Positions 8,843 through 18,737 of a stretch of 64,000 nucleotides of DNA are shown here, piece after piece (within the stretch, counting starts at the first letter, position 1; each line of letters starts with the position of its first letter). The notes beneath the pieces are model-generated. The model did not search any database and was not told the origin of the DNA. It worked only from the letters and a program-made list of their open reading frames with translations. The stretch is from Acetivibrio clariflavus DSM 19732 (GTDB taxonomy: Bacteria > Bacillota > Clostridia > Acetivibrionales > Acetivibrionaceae). The stretch covers positions 1,896,118 to 1,960,117 of the forward strand of contig NC_016627.1 of the NCBI RefSeq assembly GCF_000237085.1. Reading direction: 5' to 3'. Position numbers and translations under genes: made by a program.

Positions 8843-9213
8843 TATTTTGTACATGATTTGTACCCGAATTCCAAACGGATTTTTCAAAAATAAATACTGT
8901 GTAAAAATTTGCTGTTCTGTTGAAATTCCCTAATACCAATTATAATAGATTCTTTTCTTTCTGTTTTACATTTTTCCATTACCCATACTTTAAAATTTGA
9001 TTTTTTCAAGTGCATTTCAAAATCCGGAACTTATATTATAGTTTTCGTGCTCTTAACCACAATTTGTTTCGTTCTTTGCTCGGAGGAAATATAAAATTTA
9101 ACAGCATAAATCATAATTTTAATGAATAAAACATATATTGATTGTTGATAATTAATAATGAGCAATTTTATTACAATTTATAAAATTAAAGCTAATTTAA
9201 GGGAGGAAATAAT
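8843..9213. other. intergenic region, nothing recognised
   Basis: AT-rich sequence without a credible gene. The next gene's ribosome site (GGGAGGAAA) lies at its right edge. Confidence 0.5.
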
Positions 9214-10047
9214 ATGTTAAGTAATGAGGCAACACCAATAAGTGAGCCTCCAACGTTAAAAATTCAAAGAAAAAGCAAAAAGACACTGATATTGGTATTA
9301 TATATTATATTTGTTGTGCTTGTGTCTTTAGGAGTCAATAATTATTTTATTTATAAATGGTTTAAAGACACCAGAACGAAATATGAAGATACATTTTTAA
9401 GGATTCAGGCTGTGGAAGAAGAAAACAGTAGATTAATATCTGAGAAAAATACAATAACTTATGAATACAACATGCTGAAAGAACAAATAAAGCAAATTAC
9501 CGAGCAAAATGAGCAAATGACAGCTTTACTTGAAGAAATCAGGATTAAAAATGATGAGCTGATGGAAAAGAATAGACAACTTGAGGAGCAGAACAAGGAA
9601 CTGGTACAAGACAATATTGAGCTTCAAAACACATTGAAAAAGGCAGCTTCAGTGGGAATAAAACCCCAAAGTTATACTGAATTTAAGGGATTAAGTACAC
9701 GGGGTTCTATAGAGCGTGGTCAATATCTCGGAAAATTTTTGGGAACTGCCTATACTCCATCTGCTTCGGAATGCGGAAATAACTTGGGAATTACAAACTC
9801 AGGAAAACCGATAATACCGGGAATATCTATTGCAGTGGATAAAAATTACTGGCCTTTCGGTACAGTATTCTATATAAAAGGACTTGGATATGCTGTAGCT
9901 ATGGACACCGGCAGTGCAATTAAAGGGAGAAACAGATTTGATTTTGCTGTGTTTGATAAGAATTTTGCGAAACAGCTGGGATCAAGTTATTGGGATGTTT
10001 ATCTTGTAAAAATGGGAAACGGAAAGGTTGAAGACATATCTCTTTAG
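9214..10047 (+). CDS. membrane-anchored coiled-coil protein with 3D (RlpA-like) domain
   Basis: The 277-residue protein has a short cytoplasmic N-terminus, one membrane helix (about 24-46), a long Glu/Gln-rich coiled coil (55-145), and a C-terminal 3D double-psi beta-barrel (about 175-270). The barrel carries the paired Asp motif MDTGSAIKG...RFDFAV typical of YocH/YuiC-type lytic transglycosylase-like domains that act on peptidoglycan. It probably sits outside the membrane and cuts or binds cell wall. It is monocistronic, with a terminator at 10220. Confidence 0.88.
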   Translation: MLSNEATPISEPPTLKIQRKSKKTLILVLYIIFVVLVSLGVNNYFIYKWFKDTRTKYEDTFLRIQAVEEENSRLISEKNTITYEYNMLKEQIKQITEQNEQMTALLEEIRIKNDELMEKNRQLEEQNKELVQDNIELQNTLKKAASVGIKPQSYTEFKGLSTRGSIERGQYLGKFLGTAYTPSASECGNNLGITNSGKPIIPGISIAVDKNYWPFGTVFYIKGLGYAVAMDTGSAIKGRNRFDFAVFDKNFAKQLGSSYWDVYLVKMGNGKVEDISL

Positions 10048-10417
10048 CTATTTGTATAACATACTATTCTGAACGCATCCACAAAGTACTTTGTACTCAT
10101 TTTACCACTACTCTTATTATCCTTTGCAGCTATTAATCGGATGTGAAATTCGGCATATAAAACATTTTATATGTTTACTGAAAAGATACTTATTAAGGGA
10201 TATTTTAGATACGAATATAAAGGGAAAAGGTTTATATAAAAAATAAACACTTTTCCCTTGTTTTACGTCTTCAGATCATAAAATATTTGATTTATTTTTT
10301 TATTTGAAGTAAAATTAAAGAAAAAATTCAAAAATGAAATTTATAACAATAGCACGTTTATAGCTGAATTTGCGTCCATATCGATTTGTTGTACATATTT
10401 TGTGCAGGTGGTCATTT
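10048..10417. other. intergenic region with terminator, no gene
   Basis: It contains the terminator at 10220-10265 and a small palindrome (ACAAAGTACTTTGT, 10080-10093). The frame upstream of recX (10370-10417) has no ribosome site and is not believed coding. Confidence 0.5.
10220..10265 (+). terminator. terminator after the 3D-domain gene
   Basis: AAGGGAAAAG pairs with CTTTTCCCTT across a 20-base AT-rich loop, followed by GTTTTA. Confidence 0.7.
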
Positions 10418-11038
10418 ATGATTATTACTTCTTTTGAAAAGAGTAGCAAAAATAAGGATATGATTTCGGTGTTCATAGACAATCAATATGCTTTTTCACT
10501 CCCGGAAGAAGAATATTTAAGGCTTGGTCTTTATGAAAAAAGCGAAATCACAGAAGAGGAATTGGGCTATATAAAGAGGGAAGTATTGATAAAGAGTGCT
10601 AAATCTAAAGCGATAAAATATGTATCATTAAAATTGATGAGTGAAAAGGAGTTATATAGCAAATTACTGTCAAAGGGATTTGATGAAGAGATATCAAGAA
10701 TTGTAGTAGATGATTTGAAAGCCTTAGGTTACATAAATGACAAAATTTATGCTCAGAAATTTGTTTTTGAACGAAGTAAGCTAAAACCAAAGTCGAAAAA
10801 AATGCTTAGGATGGAATTAAGCAATAGAGGAATTTCTGACGATATTATTGATGAAGTTCTGGACAATTTTGAATATGATGAGATAACAGTTATTGAAAGG
10901 CTAATAAAGAAAAAGTTTGGGAAATATGATTTAACAGATCCTAAAATTGAGAAAAAGGTATTTTCTTTTTTGACTCACAGAGGTTTTTCCTATGAAAACA
11001 TCAGACATGGACTTTTAAATATTTGTAAAGATGAATAA
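10418..11038 (+). CDS. recX: regulatory protein RecX
   Basis: RecX binds RecA filaments and limits recombination and SOS activity. The 206-residue frame from ATG 10418 (AGGTGG upstream) shows the three tandem three-helix repeats of the family: a first with KAIKYVSLKLMSEKEL, a second with DDLKALGYINDKIYAQKFV, and a third ending FLTHRGFSYENI. The ~55-residue N-terminal beta extension is usual in Firmicutes. An in-frame upstream start at 10370 lacks a ribosome site. recA is not in the window. Confidence 0.9.
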   Translation: MIITSFEKSSKNKDMISVFIDNQYAFSLPEEEYLRLGLYEKSEITEEELGYIKREVLIKSAKSKAIKYVSLKLMSEKELYSKLLSKGFDEEISRIVVDDLKALGYINDKIYAQKFVFERSKLKPKSKKMLRMELSNRGISDDIIDEVLDNFEYDEITVIERLIKKKFGKYDLTDPKIEKKVFSFLTHRGFSYENIRHGLLNICKDE

Positions 11039-11133
11039 AGAATTTATAAAAATTTTCAGTATAAAAAATTGCATCTTTTAAATAGTGCGGACTAATATTT
11101 AGTTATCTTTAATTATAGTAGGAGGAAATTAAA

Positions 11134-11385
11134 ATGGATGAAGCTGAATACAAAATCGAAGAAATAGTATTTTGTGAAAATTGTCAGGATGATGTAAAAT
11201 ATGAAATTCGCAGTGAAATTATAAAAATTGATATGGAGGATATTGAGTTTTCCTACGAGGCGCTTGTTCCCTATTGCAAAGAGTGCGGGGAAGAAGTAAG
11301 TGTACCGGAAATAAATGATTTAAATATAATCCGGGCATACAAAGCGCAAAAAGAAGCATTAGAGAACAGAGAAGAGTTTAAATAG
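11134..11385 (+). CDS. YgiT-type zinc-finger small protein
   Basis: The 83 residues have two C-x2-C knuckles (Cys14/Cys17 and Cys48/Cys51), the spacing of YgiT/MqsA-type antitoxin zinc domains, but there is no C-terminal HTH and no toxin gene beside it. It is more likely a stand-alone zinc-binding protein. AGGAGGAAA precedes the ATG, and a terminator follows. Confidence 0.65.
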   Translation: MDEAEYKIEEIVFCENCQDDVKYEIRSEIIKIDMEDIEFSYEALVPYCKECGEEVSVPEINDLNIIRAYKAQKEALENREEFK

Positions 11386-11420
11386 GTGATAATTCTCCTA
11401 TAATTGCAATAAAATAAATA

Positions 11421-11453
11421 AAAACAGGTAACTAAAAATAAACCTGTTTTTTT
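11421..11453 (+). terminator. rho-independent terminator
   Basis: AAAACAGGT/ACCTGTTTT stem with a long T-run. Confidence 0.8.
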
Positions 11454-11612
11454 GTGTTCAGAATTGCTTATTTTATTATATTATTGAAATTAAAAAAATT
11501 GTGAATTATAATACAGAGGTTACTAATATATAGTTTTTCTAATCTGATTAATAAAAGCATATGATGCTAAAAAGAGTAAATTGCGGACTGGACTTGGAAC
11601 GGAGGAGAGAAA

Positions 11613-12170
11613 TTGGATCTTATTACAATAATATTAACGGCTTTAGGGCTTGCAATGGATGCTTTTGCAGTATCCATATCATGCGGAATTTCGGATGATA
11701 AAAACACATCCAGTAATGCACTTAAGGCGGGGGGTGCGTTCGGTTTATTTCAGGGAGGAATGACTACATTAGGGTGGCTGGCAGGTTTGTCCTTTAGGGT
11801 TTGGATTGAGAATATCGATCATTGGGTTGCTTTTTTGTTATTGGGAGTTATTGGGGCTAAAATGATTTGGGAAGCCTTTGAAGATGAAAACGAGTGTATT
11901 GCGCTTACCAGTTTTAAGTTACTTATAACGCTTGCCATTGCCACAAGTATAGATGCTCTCGCAGTCGGAATCAGCTTTTCAGCTTTAAAAATAGATATAT
12001 TATTACCTGCTCTGTTGATAGGTATAATTACTTTTGCTTTGTCTTATTTTGGAGTCTTCCTGGGAAAAATGATAGGATGCAATACCAAGTTTAAAAAGTA
12101 TGTGGATGTTTTTGGCGGTATAATACTTATAGGTATAGGTTTGAAAATTTTGCTTCAGCATATGTTATGA
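11613..12170 (+). CDS. mntP: manganese efflux pump MntP
   Basis: The TTG start follows GGAGGAGAG. The 185-residue, six-helix protein has two inverted three-helix repeats, each with the Asp-bearing motif of the family: AMDAFAVSIS (about 15-24) and SIDALAVGIS (about 112-121). MntP exports Mn2+ from the cytoplasm. No yybP-ykoY manganese riboswitch is recognisable in the 150 bases upstream. The gene is monocistronic. Confidence 0.93.
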   Translation: MDLITIILTALGLAMDAFAVSISCGISDDKNTSSNALKAGGAFGLFQGGMTTLGWLAGLSFRVWIENIDHWVAFLLLGVIGAKMIWEAFEDENECIALTSFKLLITLAIATSIDALAVGISFSALKIDILLPALLIGIITFALSYFGVFLGKMIGCNTKFKKYVDVFGGIILIGIGLKILLQHML

Positions 12171-12230
12171 TAATGATTAAGATTTAGTGGTTTAAATTTG
12201 ATTTAATAATTTAAAAGAATTAGAAAACAT

Positions 12231-12258
12231 ACCTGCGATAAAGTACGCAGGTTTTTTT
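12231..12258 (+). terminator. terminator after mntP
   Basis: ACCTGCG/CGCAGGT stem with an 8-base loop and seven T. Confidence 0.88.
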
Positions 12259-12343
12259 ACGTCTATTAAGAAATTACAGTTAACATATTATGTGATACAA
12301 GAATAATATATTACAGAAAGCTTGAGATGAAAGTTGGTAATTT

Positions 12344-13093
12344 ATGTATAAAGTTATGATTGATCCCGGCCATGGGGGGAAGGATAAATCGAACATTGGG
12401 CCAACTGGCTTTGTTGAAGCTGACGGAGTATTGGATATATCCCTTAAGTTAAGAGATGAACTGCTTGCAACCGGCGCATTTGAAGTTAGACTTACAAGGG
12501 AAACCGATACTTATTTGGGAGTTAGGGAACGAGGCATGATGGCTGCACAATGGGGAGCCGATTTATTTATATCGGAACATACAAATGCTACCGGTCTGGC
12601 TAATAATACCAGTATTAGAGGTACTGAAGTTTATTCAAGCGTAAAACGAAAGGATGATGCTCTTGCAGCAGAAATGTCAAAGGCAATAGCCCAAGCAATT
12701 GGAACAATAGACAGAGGTGCAAAAAAACGTGAAAGCACTGTAAATCCCGGTGAAGATTATTATGGAGTAATTGATGCGGCTGCTGACGGAGGAGTTCCGC
12801 ATATTCTCCTAATAGAAAATGCTTTTCACGACCATAGGGAAGACGAAGCATTGCTTAAAGATCCTGCAAAAAGATTGGCTATAGCCAAAGCTCAGGCTGA
12901 CGTTATATGCAGGTTTTTTGGTGTCTCAACAGAAGGGGATAATAATTTGAACTGGAAGCAAAAAATTGTTCAGGAAGCTTTGGATTTAGGATTAATAACG
13001 GATAAAAACTGGATAGACAAAGCAGATGAAATGGCAACCATTTGGTTTGTGTGTGCTGTTGCAATAAATGTATATAAAAAATTAAAGTCATAA
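12344..13093 (+). CDS. N-acetylmuramoyl-L-alanine amidase (Amidase_3)
   Basis: The enzyme cleaves the bond between N-acetylmuramic acid and L-Ala in peptidoglycan. Zinc-site motifs are visible: DPGHGG near residue 8, Glu in the GFVEADG segment, SEHTN at about 77, and the catalytic Glu in LLIENAFHD at about 155. The 249-residue protein has no signal peptide, as in phage endolysins and some spore-lysis amidases. The C-terminal ~55 residues form a separate helical tail (WKQKIVQEALDLG...), probably a wall-binding or phage-type domain. The ribosome site is weak. Confidence 0.9.
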   Translation: MYKVMIDPGHGGKDKSNIGPTGFVEADGVLDISLKLRDELLATGAFEVRLTRETDTYLGVRERGMMAAQWGADLFISEHTNATGLANNTSIRGTEVYSSVKRKDDALAAEMSKAIAQAIGTIDRGAKKRESTVNPGEDYYGVIDAAADGGVPHILLIENAFHDHREDEALLKDPAKRLAIAKAQADVICRFFGVSTEGDNNLNWKQKIVQEALDLGLITDKNWIDKADEMATIWFVCAVAINVYKKLKS

Positions 13094-13119
13094 TTATGTG
13101 TTTATAAAAGCATTAGTAT

Positions 13120-13166
13120 GGAGGTTTATATATGACGGAGGCTGTAAAACCTTCATCTTTTTTTTT
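13120..13166 (+). terminator. probable terminator after the amidase gene
   Basis: GGAGGTTT can pair with AAACCTTC (one G-T pair), followed within two bases by ten T. Confidence 0.45.
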
Positions 13167-13281
13167 ATTCCGATAAGATTATGGTTATCTTGATATATGA
13201 AATACTATTTTTTAATATTGTATTGTAGGCGTATTATATGTATAGCATTGAGGAATACGTTTTCAAAAAGGTGGGAAACCG

Positions 13282-13989
13282 ATGATAAAAAATATAATAT
13301 GGGATAGACTTTATGACATTTTTGCAGATATATATATAAAATTAAATTTTGTCAATCCCATTGAAACAGGCAGAATAACAGGCAATTTATTTGTTGTCAG
13401 AACAGGAACAGCAAATTTTTATATTTATAAAACCGGCCAATATATAATAGCTTTTGACTGCGGATATGGAAAAAGTCAAATAAAGCGGGAACTTCTAAGT
13501 TTGGGTATTAAACCTGAAGATATTACCCATTTGTTTTTAACTCACTCGGACTTTGACCATGCCAAAGGATTATCGGTATTTGAAAAAGCAGAAATATATT
13601 TATCTTCCGATGAGGAACAGCTGATAACAGGAAAAAAGGCAAGAAAATTTGGCATTATCTACAACTTTAGAATAAAGCGTAGATATCATTTGCTTAATGA
13701 TAACGATATAGTTACTGTTGGTTCGACAAAAATAAAAGCTATAGCTACACCGGGGCATACTACAGGTTCTATGTCGTACTTAATCGATAATGAAAAGATA
13801 TTGATTATTGGTGATGCTTTTAGAATTATAAAGGGAAAAGTTTATCCCATAAAACTTTATAATATGGATTCCAAAAAGCACAGGGAATCTATTAGAAAAT
13901 TAGCATATATTGAAGATGTAAAATTGGTATGTACGGGACATAGAGGATATTACGACAGGTTTGACGATGCAATAAGACATTGGAGATAG
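13282..13989 (+). CDS. metallo-beta-lactamase-fold hydrolase
   Basis: The 235 residues carry the MBL zinc signature THSDFDH (about 87-93), TPGHTTGS (about 157), an Asp in IIGDAF and a final GHRG. These are the five metal-binding motifs in the expected order. The substrate is unknown; glyoxalase-II-like or lactonase activity is possible. The start follows AAAGGTGGG. It stands alone. Confidence 0.88.
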   Translation: MIKNIIWDRLYDIFADIYIKLNFVNPIETGRITGNLFVVRTGTANFYIYKTGQYIIAFDCGYGKSQIKRELLSLGIKPEDITHLFLTHSDFDHAKGLSVFEKAEIYLSSDEEQLITGKKARKFGIIYNFRIKRRYHLLNDNDIVTVGSTKIKAIATPGHTTGSMSYLIDNEKILIIGDAFRIIKGKVYPIKLYNMDSKKHRESIRKLAYIEDVKLVCTGHRGYYDRFDDAIRHWR

Positions 13990-14254
13990 TTCAGTTCCTG
14001 TCTCTTGCCAATTTGCCTATCAATATATTTTTTAATTCTTATTCAGAAAAATTTTCAAAATTTTTATCCATAATTTTAAATTTCATACTATATAGTTCTA
14101 TCAATTTTAATATAAATAAAAACATTTAGGTATGTAAAAAATAAAAATTACGAAAAGATGCTTTTTAAACTGAATTGCTGTTTGTTAAATTATACATAAA
14201 ATTTAAATTATATATGCAATAGCAAATGCTATAAAAGTTACAAAGGTGAGAGCA

Positions 14255-15250
14255 GTGGGCTTTAGATATAGAAGAAGCATAAGAGTAGGTAAAGGAGTAA
14301 GACTTAATATAAGTAAAAAGGGAATAGGGGTGAGCGTTGGGTTTAAGGGTGCCAGAATCGGTGTTGGACCAAGGGGGTTAATACGAACTTATTCGATTCC
14401 TGGAACTTCTATTTCTTATATAAAACAAACCTCTTTCAAATCAAAAAGAAACCGTAGCGGCTCTATTAGATCAAGTAACTCTGATACCGGTAATTTCAGT
14501 AGCAATAAGGCTTCAAGCGGTGATAAAACTTTTTATTTCCAAAAGCAAAAAACAAATGAAAAGAAGTGGCTTGTACTAGGCATAATATCGCTGTTTTTTG
14601 CTTTTGTTAATCCCGGATTCATTGTTTTTCTTTTGTTATTCGCTTTCCTATATTACAGAGGATTAAATAATCCTGAGAACCGATCAAAAAAGCTGTATAA
14701 CAAGGCTTTGGAACTCTTTTTAAATAAGAAGTTTTCAAAGGCACTAACCTTATTGCAAAGGTCTGTTGAATATTTTGAGGATAATATCTTTTCACACTTT
14801 ATATTGGCAATTATTTATCACGACCAAAATCAATTTGATCAAGCTATACGTCATATTGATAAATATATTAGTCGGAACCCGAATGACATAGCGGCTAAAT
14901 TTATTAAAGCCGATTGCTTTTTTGAATCTCAACAATATGAATTGGCCATTGATTTACTGCAGTCATTCAAATTTTACAGCGAAGAATATGAAATAAATCG
15001 GATTCTGCTACTCGGTAAATGTTATTTTAATTTGGAAAAATACGATATTGCCATTGAACAATTTAAAAAGGCACCAATAATGAAAAAGAAAATTAATGAG
15101 GATATATTGGAGTGCAAGTATTGGCTGGGAGTTTCTTATTATAAGACAGGAGACAAGAAAAAAGCAAAAACTCAATTAGCAAAAGTATATGCGGAAAATT
15201 CCAATTTTCTTGAAGTAGAGAAGTATGCTGAGGAATTAGGTTTGATATAA
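14255..15250 (+). CDS. DUF4236 and TPR-repeat membrane protein
   Basis: The GTG at 14255 is chosen because DUF4236 proteins begin MGF-R-x-R-R-S, which matches here, and AAAGGTGAG lies just upstream. The N-terminal ~55 residues are the Gly-rich DUF4236 (LNISKKGIGVSVG...). A Ser-rich linker and two close membrane helices follow (about 104-135), then tetratricopeptide-like helical repeats to the end. The function is unknown; the TPRs suggest protein binding. Confidence 0.8.
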   Translation: MGFRYRRSIRVGKGVRLNISKKGIGVSVGFKGARIGVGPRGLIRTYSIPGTSISYIKQTSFKSKRNRSGSIRSSNSDTGNFSSNKASSGDKTFYFQKQKTNEKKWLVLGIISLFFAFVNPGFIVFLLLFAFLYYRGLNNPENRSKKLYNKALELFLNKKFSKALTLLQRSVEYFEDNIFSHFILAIIYHDQNQFDQAIRHIDKYISRNPNDIAAKFIKADCFFESQQYELAIDLLQSFKFYSEEYEINRILLLGKCYFNLEKYDIAIEQFKKAPIMKKKINEDILECKYWLGVSYYKTGDKKKAKTQLAKVYAENSNFLEVEKYAEELGLI

Positions 15251-15280
15251 ATTGTTTTTTTAATAATAAATATAATTAAA

Positions 15281-15325
15281 CGAGACAGAAACCTGCATTA
15301 ATGTAAAGTTCTAGTTTCTGTCCCG
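15281..15325. terminator. bidirectional terminator between convergent genes
   Basis: CGAGACAGAAAC pairs with GTTTCTGTCCCG across ~20 bases (near-perfect). It lies between the convergent DUF4236 gene and the minus-strand secreted protein gene. Confidence 0.6.
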
Positions 15326-15386
15326 TTGCCAATTAATCAATAATTATAATTAGATGTCATGACATTTGGTGGAGTGTTAAAATATC

Positions 15387-18296
15387 TTAGCCAATGGCAC
15401 CCCATAATTCAACTTCTCCAATATGTACATAATCATCGCCGACAACGCGGTTTACATATATTCTGATAATCTTTTTTTCGACAGGTGTTTCAAATACTGC
15501 TTCGTCCCAATTTCCGCCAATATCCCTTCTTTCAGGAACAATAAGCTGATAAGTGCCTGACGCATTGTCCAAATCATCTATCGAATCTGCTGCTTCCACC
15601 CACCAGTTGTTTCTATCAATATCTGAATATCCGTTCTGTCCTAAGAAGACTTTTAGTTTTGATAATTTTACCGTTGTATCCGACGGAAATTCAATCTGAA
15701 TGTATGCCGGATTGATGGCGTCGGTGACATATACAGTATTAATGTCATCATCAAACGCATTGCCTAAATTGGAATAATACACACAGTCAGTACTTGTTAT
15801 AATTGCATTTGACAAGTCAAGTTTACCGTCGGTAACTACATTTAATTCAATGCTGTCGGAATATAATCCATATGCATCTTTTGCTCTTACTATGTAAGTG
15901 TAGGATTTTCCAATCTCAATACTTGTATCTATATAGTTCAAGCTCGATGTTTGTCCGATTATCTGTCCATCTCTTAAAATATCATATCCTGCTATGTCCA
16001 TGGAACTGGGAATTGCAATCCAATCCAAAACAACAGCGTGGTCTATAATTGAATATGTAAGCGCTTTTACTACACTTCCTGGCATTGTCTTGACAAGTAT
16101 ATTGCTTGGTGGAGACAACAAACCCGATACATCTTTTGCTCTAACGTAAAATGAATATGTTGCTCCGGGAACTAAGTTCCTTATGGTGTAAATTCTGCTA
16201 TTAGTTGTACCTATTAATTCAAAGGTGTCTCCAAATAACTGGTATACGTTGTAACCTACAACTTTAGAGTCATCACTGGATTCTTGCCACGACAGCGTAA
16301 GATCCGGGCCTGACGCTGTACCCATTAGACTAGCAGGTGTTGTAGGAGGAGTATTGTCAACTTTCAGTTCGGTGGTATAGTAGTGGTGAACCTCCGCCAA
16401 ACTCGACCAACTGCCGCTCCATTCGTAATCGTTTGAACCTAAAGCCGGTGCATATGTAAACTGCATTCCGAGGATTCTCCCAGGATTTAATCGAATTCCT
16501 GTAATGATATTTGAGGAAGCTTGGTCGTTCCAATATGAATAACCAACACCTGGCCCAAGATCTTTTGTAAATTTGCAGGTCATGGTGTAGTAGCCCTGTT
16601 CATCCGGACCTGATATGGCAAGTTGTGAATCCTGTATATCGTCATATTCTCCCAGTCTGACTTTTGATGTTGGCGAGTCGGGATTTAGGTAAATCGCCTT
16701 ATTTCCTCTTGATGTTTGATAACAATCTCCATAGGCTAACTCTGTTTGTTTTACACAATTCCAATCGGTAGTCCCGGATTCTGCAAAAACTCCGTCGGTT
16801 TCCCATGAACCGTTATGACCGCTTCCGTCAAGTGACATCCATACCTTTATCTTTTTGTTGGAGCGCACACCTAAATAAAGGTAATTATCGTCCCAACCTG
16901 AATAAAACTCTGCTTCAAGTGATTCGTCATACTGGAACGAAGGTATGGATGCAAGCTTTGTCCAACCGTCACCGATAGTTCCGTCAATTTCCGGTGAAGT
17001 ATGGAATTTATATATTGCAGGGCTGAAATCGCAAAATGGAGTAGGGTCTTGACCGTCCGGTATTCCATCTCTGTCTGTATCGTAACTTAATGGGTTTGAT
17101 CCCCTGTATATGCCAGCACAATATTCCTCAAGGTCGTTAAGGCCGTCTGAATCAGTGTCTGCTGTAGCAGGACTTGTTCCGAATCTTTCCTCATCGATAA
17201 CAAGTCTTGAATCTTTATCAGCCATTAAGTCTTTATCTTTATCCACAAATTCTATATATCCCTCATGCATTCTGACACGCTTGTCGTAATCCCTGAATAC
17301 TCTCAAAACTTGAGCCATTCCGTCAAAATCTTCACCGGCAACAAATTCATATCCTTCCTCAAGAGGATAAGCCCATGGGAAATGGTTGAAAATCATATAA
17401 TATCCGTCATCTTTGTATAAAGCCTCTAAGGCATGTCCAATTTCATGGACAAAAAGCCAAACTACATGGGAATATAATATACCGTTGTCGTGGTCCTTAC
17501 AATATGGACTCATGGTAGAATTATATGGATAAAAACCTAATCCATAATGAGTGTCTCCCAAAATTGAAGGGCCACCCCATCCTCCGCCACCGTTGTCCAT
17601 TTCTTTTGCAATTAGAAAAAGCAAATCAAATTGATATTTTTGAATTCCCCTTGACTCTAAATCGCTCTCTATAACGCCCATATCCGGTGGTGTGCTGCTT
17701 GACACTACAGGGCATTGCGAATTTATCACAAAGAACGTAGGTTGAATGTTAAGCCTTCCCTTTGAATTTCTGTAGAAGAATTCTACACCTTTGTAAACTG
17801 AATTTATTGCCCTTTGAACATCTATGCCGGGAGAATAAATGGGAACAAGAAGTCTGAAATTTGTTACAGTACTAAGATTTGACTTTGTCGTAGATAATGT
17901 TGTTGATACTTCGTGGGAGAATTTAGAAATTATTGATCCGTTATTGTCAATCGCTGCTACTTTGTAATAGTATTTCATGCCTGGAGTGAGGTTATAATCA
18001 GTGTATTCAATGGTATTGCTTCCATAACTGCATGTAGCATAGGCTATAGGTGTTGAACTGTATGTACCGTTTGATGGTTTTCTGAATATTGCGTAACCTG
18101 CAGCGGCAGGATTGTTTACATTATTCCACTTAAGTGATGCAGTTGAATAATAGCCCGTAACTTCCAAACCTTGTGGTGCTTCAATATAGTCTGAACCTAA
18201 TGCATTTGTTTGAGAAAAGGAAAAAAATAAAATCTGGGCAATTAATAAAGTGACTAATATTATTGAGTATGATATTCGGTTTTTTGTCTTCTGCAT
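15387..18296 (-). CDS. large secreted multidomain metallopeptidase-like protein
   Basis: ATG at 18296 follows GGAGATGG on the minus strand; the open frame extends 49 codons further upstream but lacks a signal there. The 969 residues read: signal peptide (1-31), fibronectin III (about 40-130), a peptidase-like domain with the zinc motif HEIGH at about 283-287 and a Tyr-rich region after it, calcium-binding thrombospondin-3 type repeats (about 380-425, DTDSDGLNDLEE and DTDRDGIPDGQDP), a CBM9/DOMON-like beta domain (about 430-630), two more fibronectin III domains, and a C-terminal F5/8-type C (discoidin/CBM32-like) domain. It is probably an extracellular protease acting on a polysaccharide-bound substrate. 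No dockerin or surface-layer anchor is seen. Confidence 0.82.
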   Translation of the reverse strand: MQKTKNRISYSIILVTLLIAQILFFSFSQTNALGSDYIEAPQGLEVTGYYSTASLKWNNVNNPAAAGYAIFRKPSNGTYSSTPIAYATCSYGSNTIEYTDYNLTPGMKYYYKVAAIDNNGSIISKFSHEVSTTLSTTKSNLSTVTNFRLLVPIYSPGIDVQRAINSVYKGVEFFYRNSKGRLNIQPTFFVINSQCPVVSSSTPPDMGVIESDLESRGIQKYQFDLLFLIAKEMDNGGGGWGGPSILGDTHYGLGFYPYNSTMSPYCKDHDNGILYSHVVWLFVHEIGHALEALYKDDGYYMIFNHFPWAYPLEEGYEFVAGEDFDGMAQVLRVFRDYDKRVRMHEGYIEFVDKDKDLMADKDSRLVIDEERFGTSPATADTDSDGLNDLEEYCAGIYRGSNPLSYDTDRDGIPDGQDPTPFCDFSPAIYKFHTSPEIDGTIGDGWTKLASIPSFQYDESLEAEFYSGWDDNYLYLGVRSNKKIKVWMSLDGSGHNGSWETDGVFAESGTTDWNCVKQTELAYGDCYQTSRGNKAIYLNPDSPTSKVRLGEYDDIQDSQLAISGPDEQGYYTMTCKFTKDLGPGVGYSYWNDQASSNIITGIRLNPGRILGMQFTYAPALGSNDYEWSGSWSSLAEVHHYYTTELKVDNTPPTTPASLMGTASGPDLTLSWQESSDDSKVVGYNVYQLFGDTFELIGTTNSRIYTIRNLVPGATYSFYVRAKDVSGLLSPPSNILVKTMPGSVVKALTYSIIDHAVVLDWIAIPSSMDIAGYDILRDGQIIGQTSSLNYIDTSIEIGKSYTYIVRAKDAYGLYSDSIELNVVTDGKLDLSNAIITSTDCVYYSNLGNAFDDDINTVYVTDAINPAYIQIEFPSDTTVKLSKLKVFLGQNGYSDIDRNNWWVEAADSIDDLDNASGTYQLIVPERRDIGGNWDEAVFETPVEKKIIRIYVNRVVGDDYVHIGEVELWGAIG

Positions 18297-18737
18297 GATA
18301 CCATCTCCTTCGATGCAAATTTCCGGCCAACCATGGAGTCGATCAAAGTTATTTACAATGTTATCTACCTCCTTAAATGAAAATTTGATATATATCAAAA
18401 AATTTTCTTCGATATGGAATAGTGGCATTTTATATATTACCATAATGAACTATTTATGGAAATACTGTAAAAAGTAATTTTGTGTTAATTTTACAAAAAA
18501 TTTTTTGCTTTTATTGTCTAAAAGGCTAATTTAAAGAAATACAGGACTATTGGAGAGTTTGAAAATTTTTATTATGGGAGGATTATATATTTATATGTCG
18601 ATGATGAATGCAGTATAATGATGCGGGAAAATAAGACAGACAAAACGGGCAAAATATATTGGAATAGAACAATGGAAAAGAAAAGAAATTTTGCACCAGA
18701 AAAAGCAACTCTTACACACTTATAGCCATATAAAATA
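18297..18737. other. intergenic region with an open fragment and a second AAGGAGG site
   Basis: On the minus strand an AAGGAGG lies about 75 bases upstream of the peptidase start, with no usable start codon after it. On the plus strand 18522-18725 is open for 67 codons (ending KRNFAPEKATLTHL) but lacks an early ATG or ribosome site; it may be a remnant of an unknown gene. Confidence 0.35.

Noticed and set aside
8696..8893. 65-codon frame over tRNA-Pro
   Set aside because: It runs through a perfect cloverleaf and its terminator.
11454..11612. yybP-ykoY manganese riboswitch upstream of mntP
   Set aside because: The conserved helices and loops of that RNA are not present.
13990..15340. similar TTCCTGTCTCTTGCC and TTTCTGTCCCGTTGCC sequences near 14000 and 15320 as a repeat pair
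   Set aside because: The second is an arm of a terminator; similarity beyond about 15 bases is absent.
18297..18480. possible c-di-GMP or other riboswitch upstream of the secreted peptidase
   Set aside because: No conserved riboswitch core could be found; only a second AAGGAGG and a short hairpin are visible.
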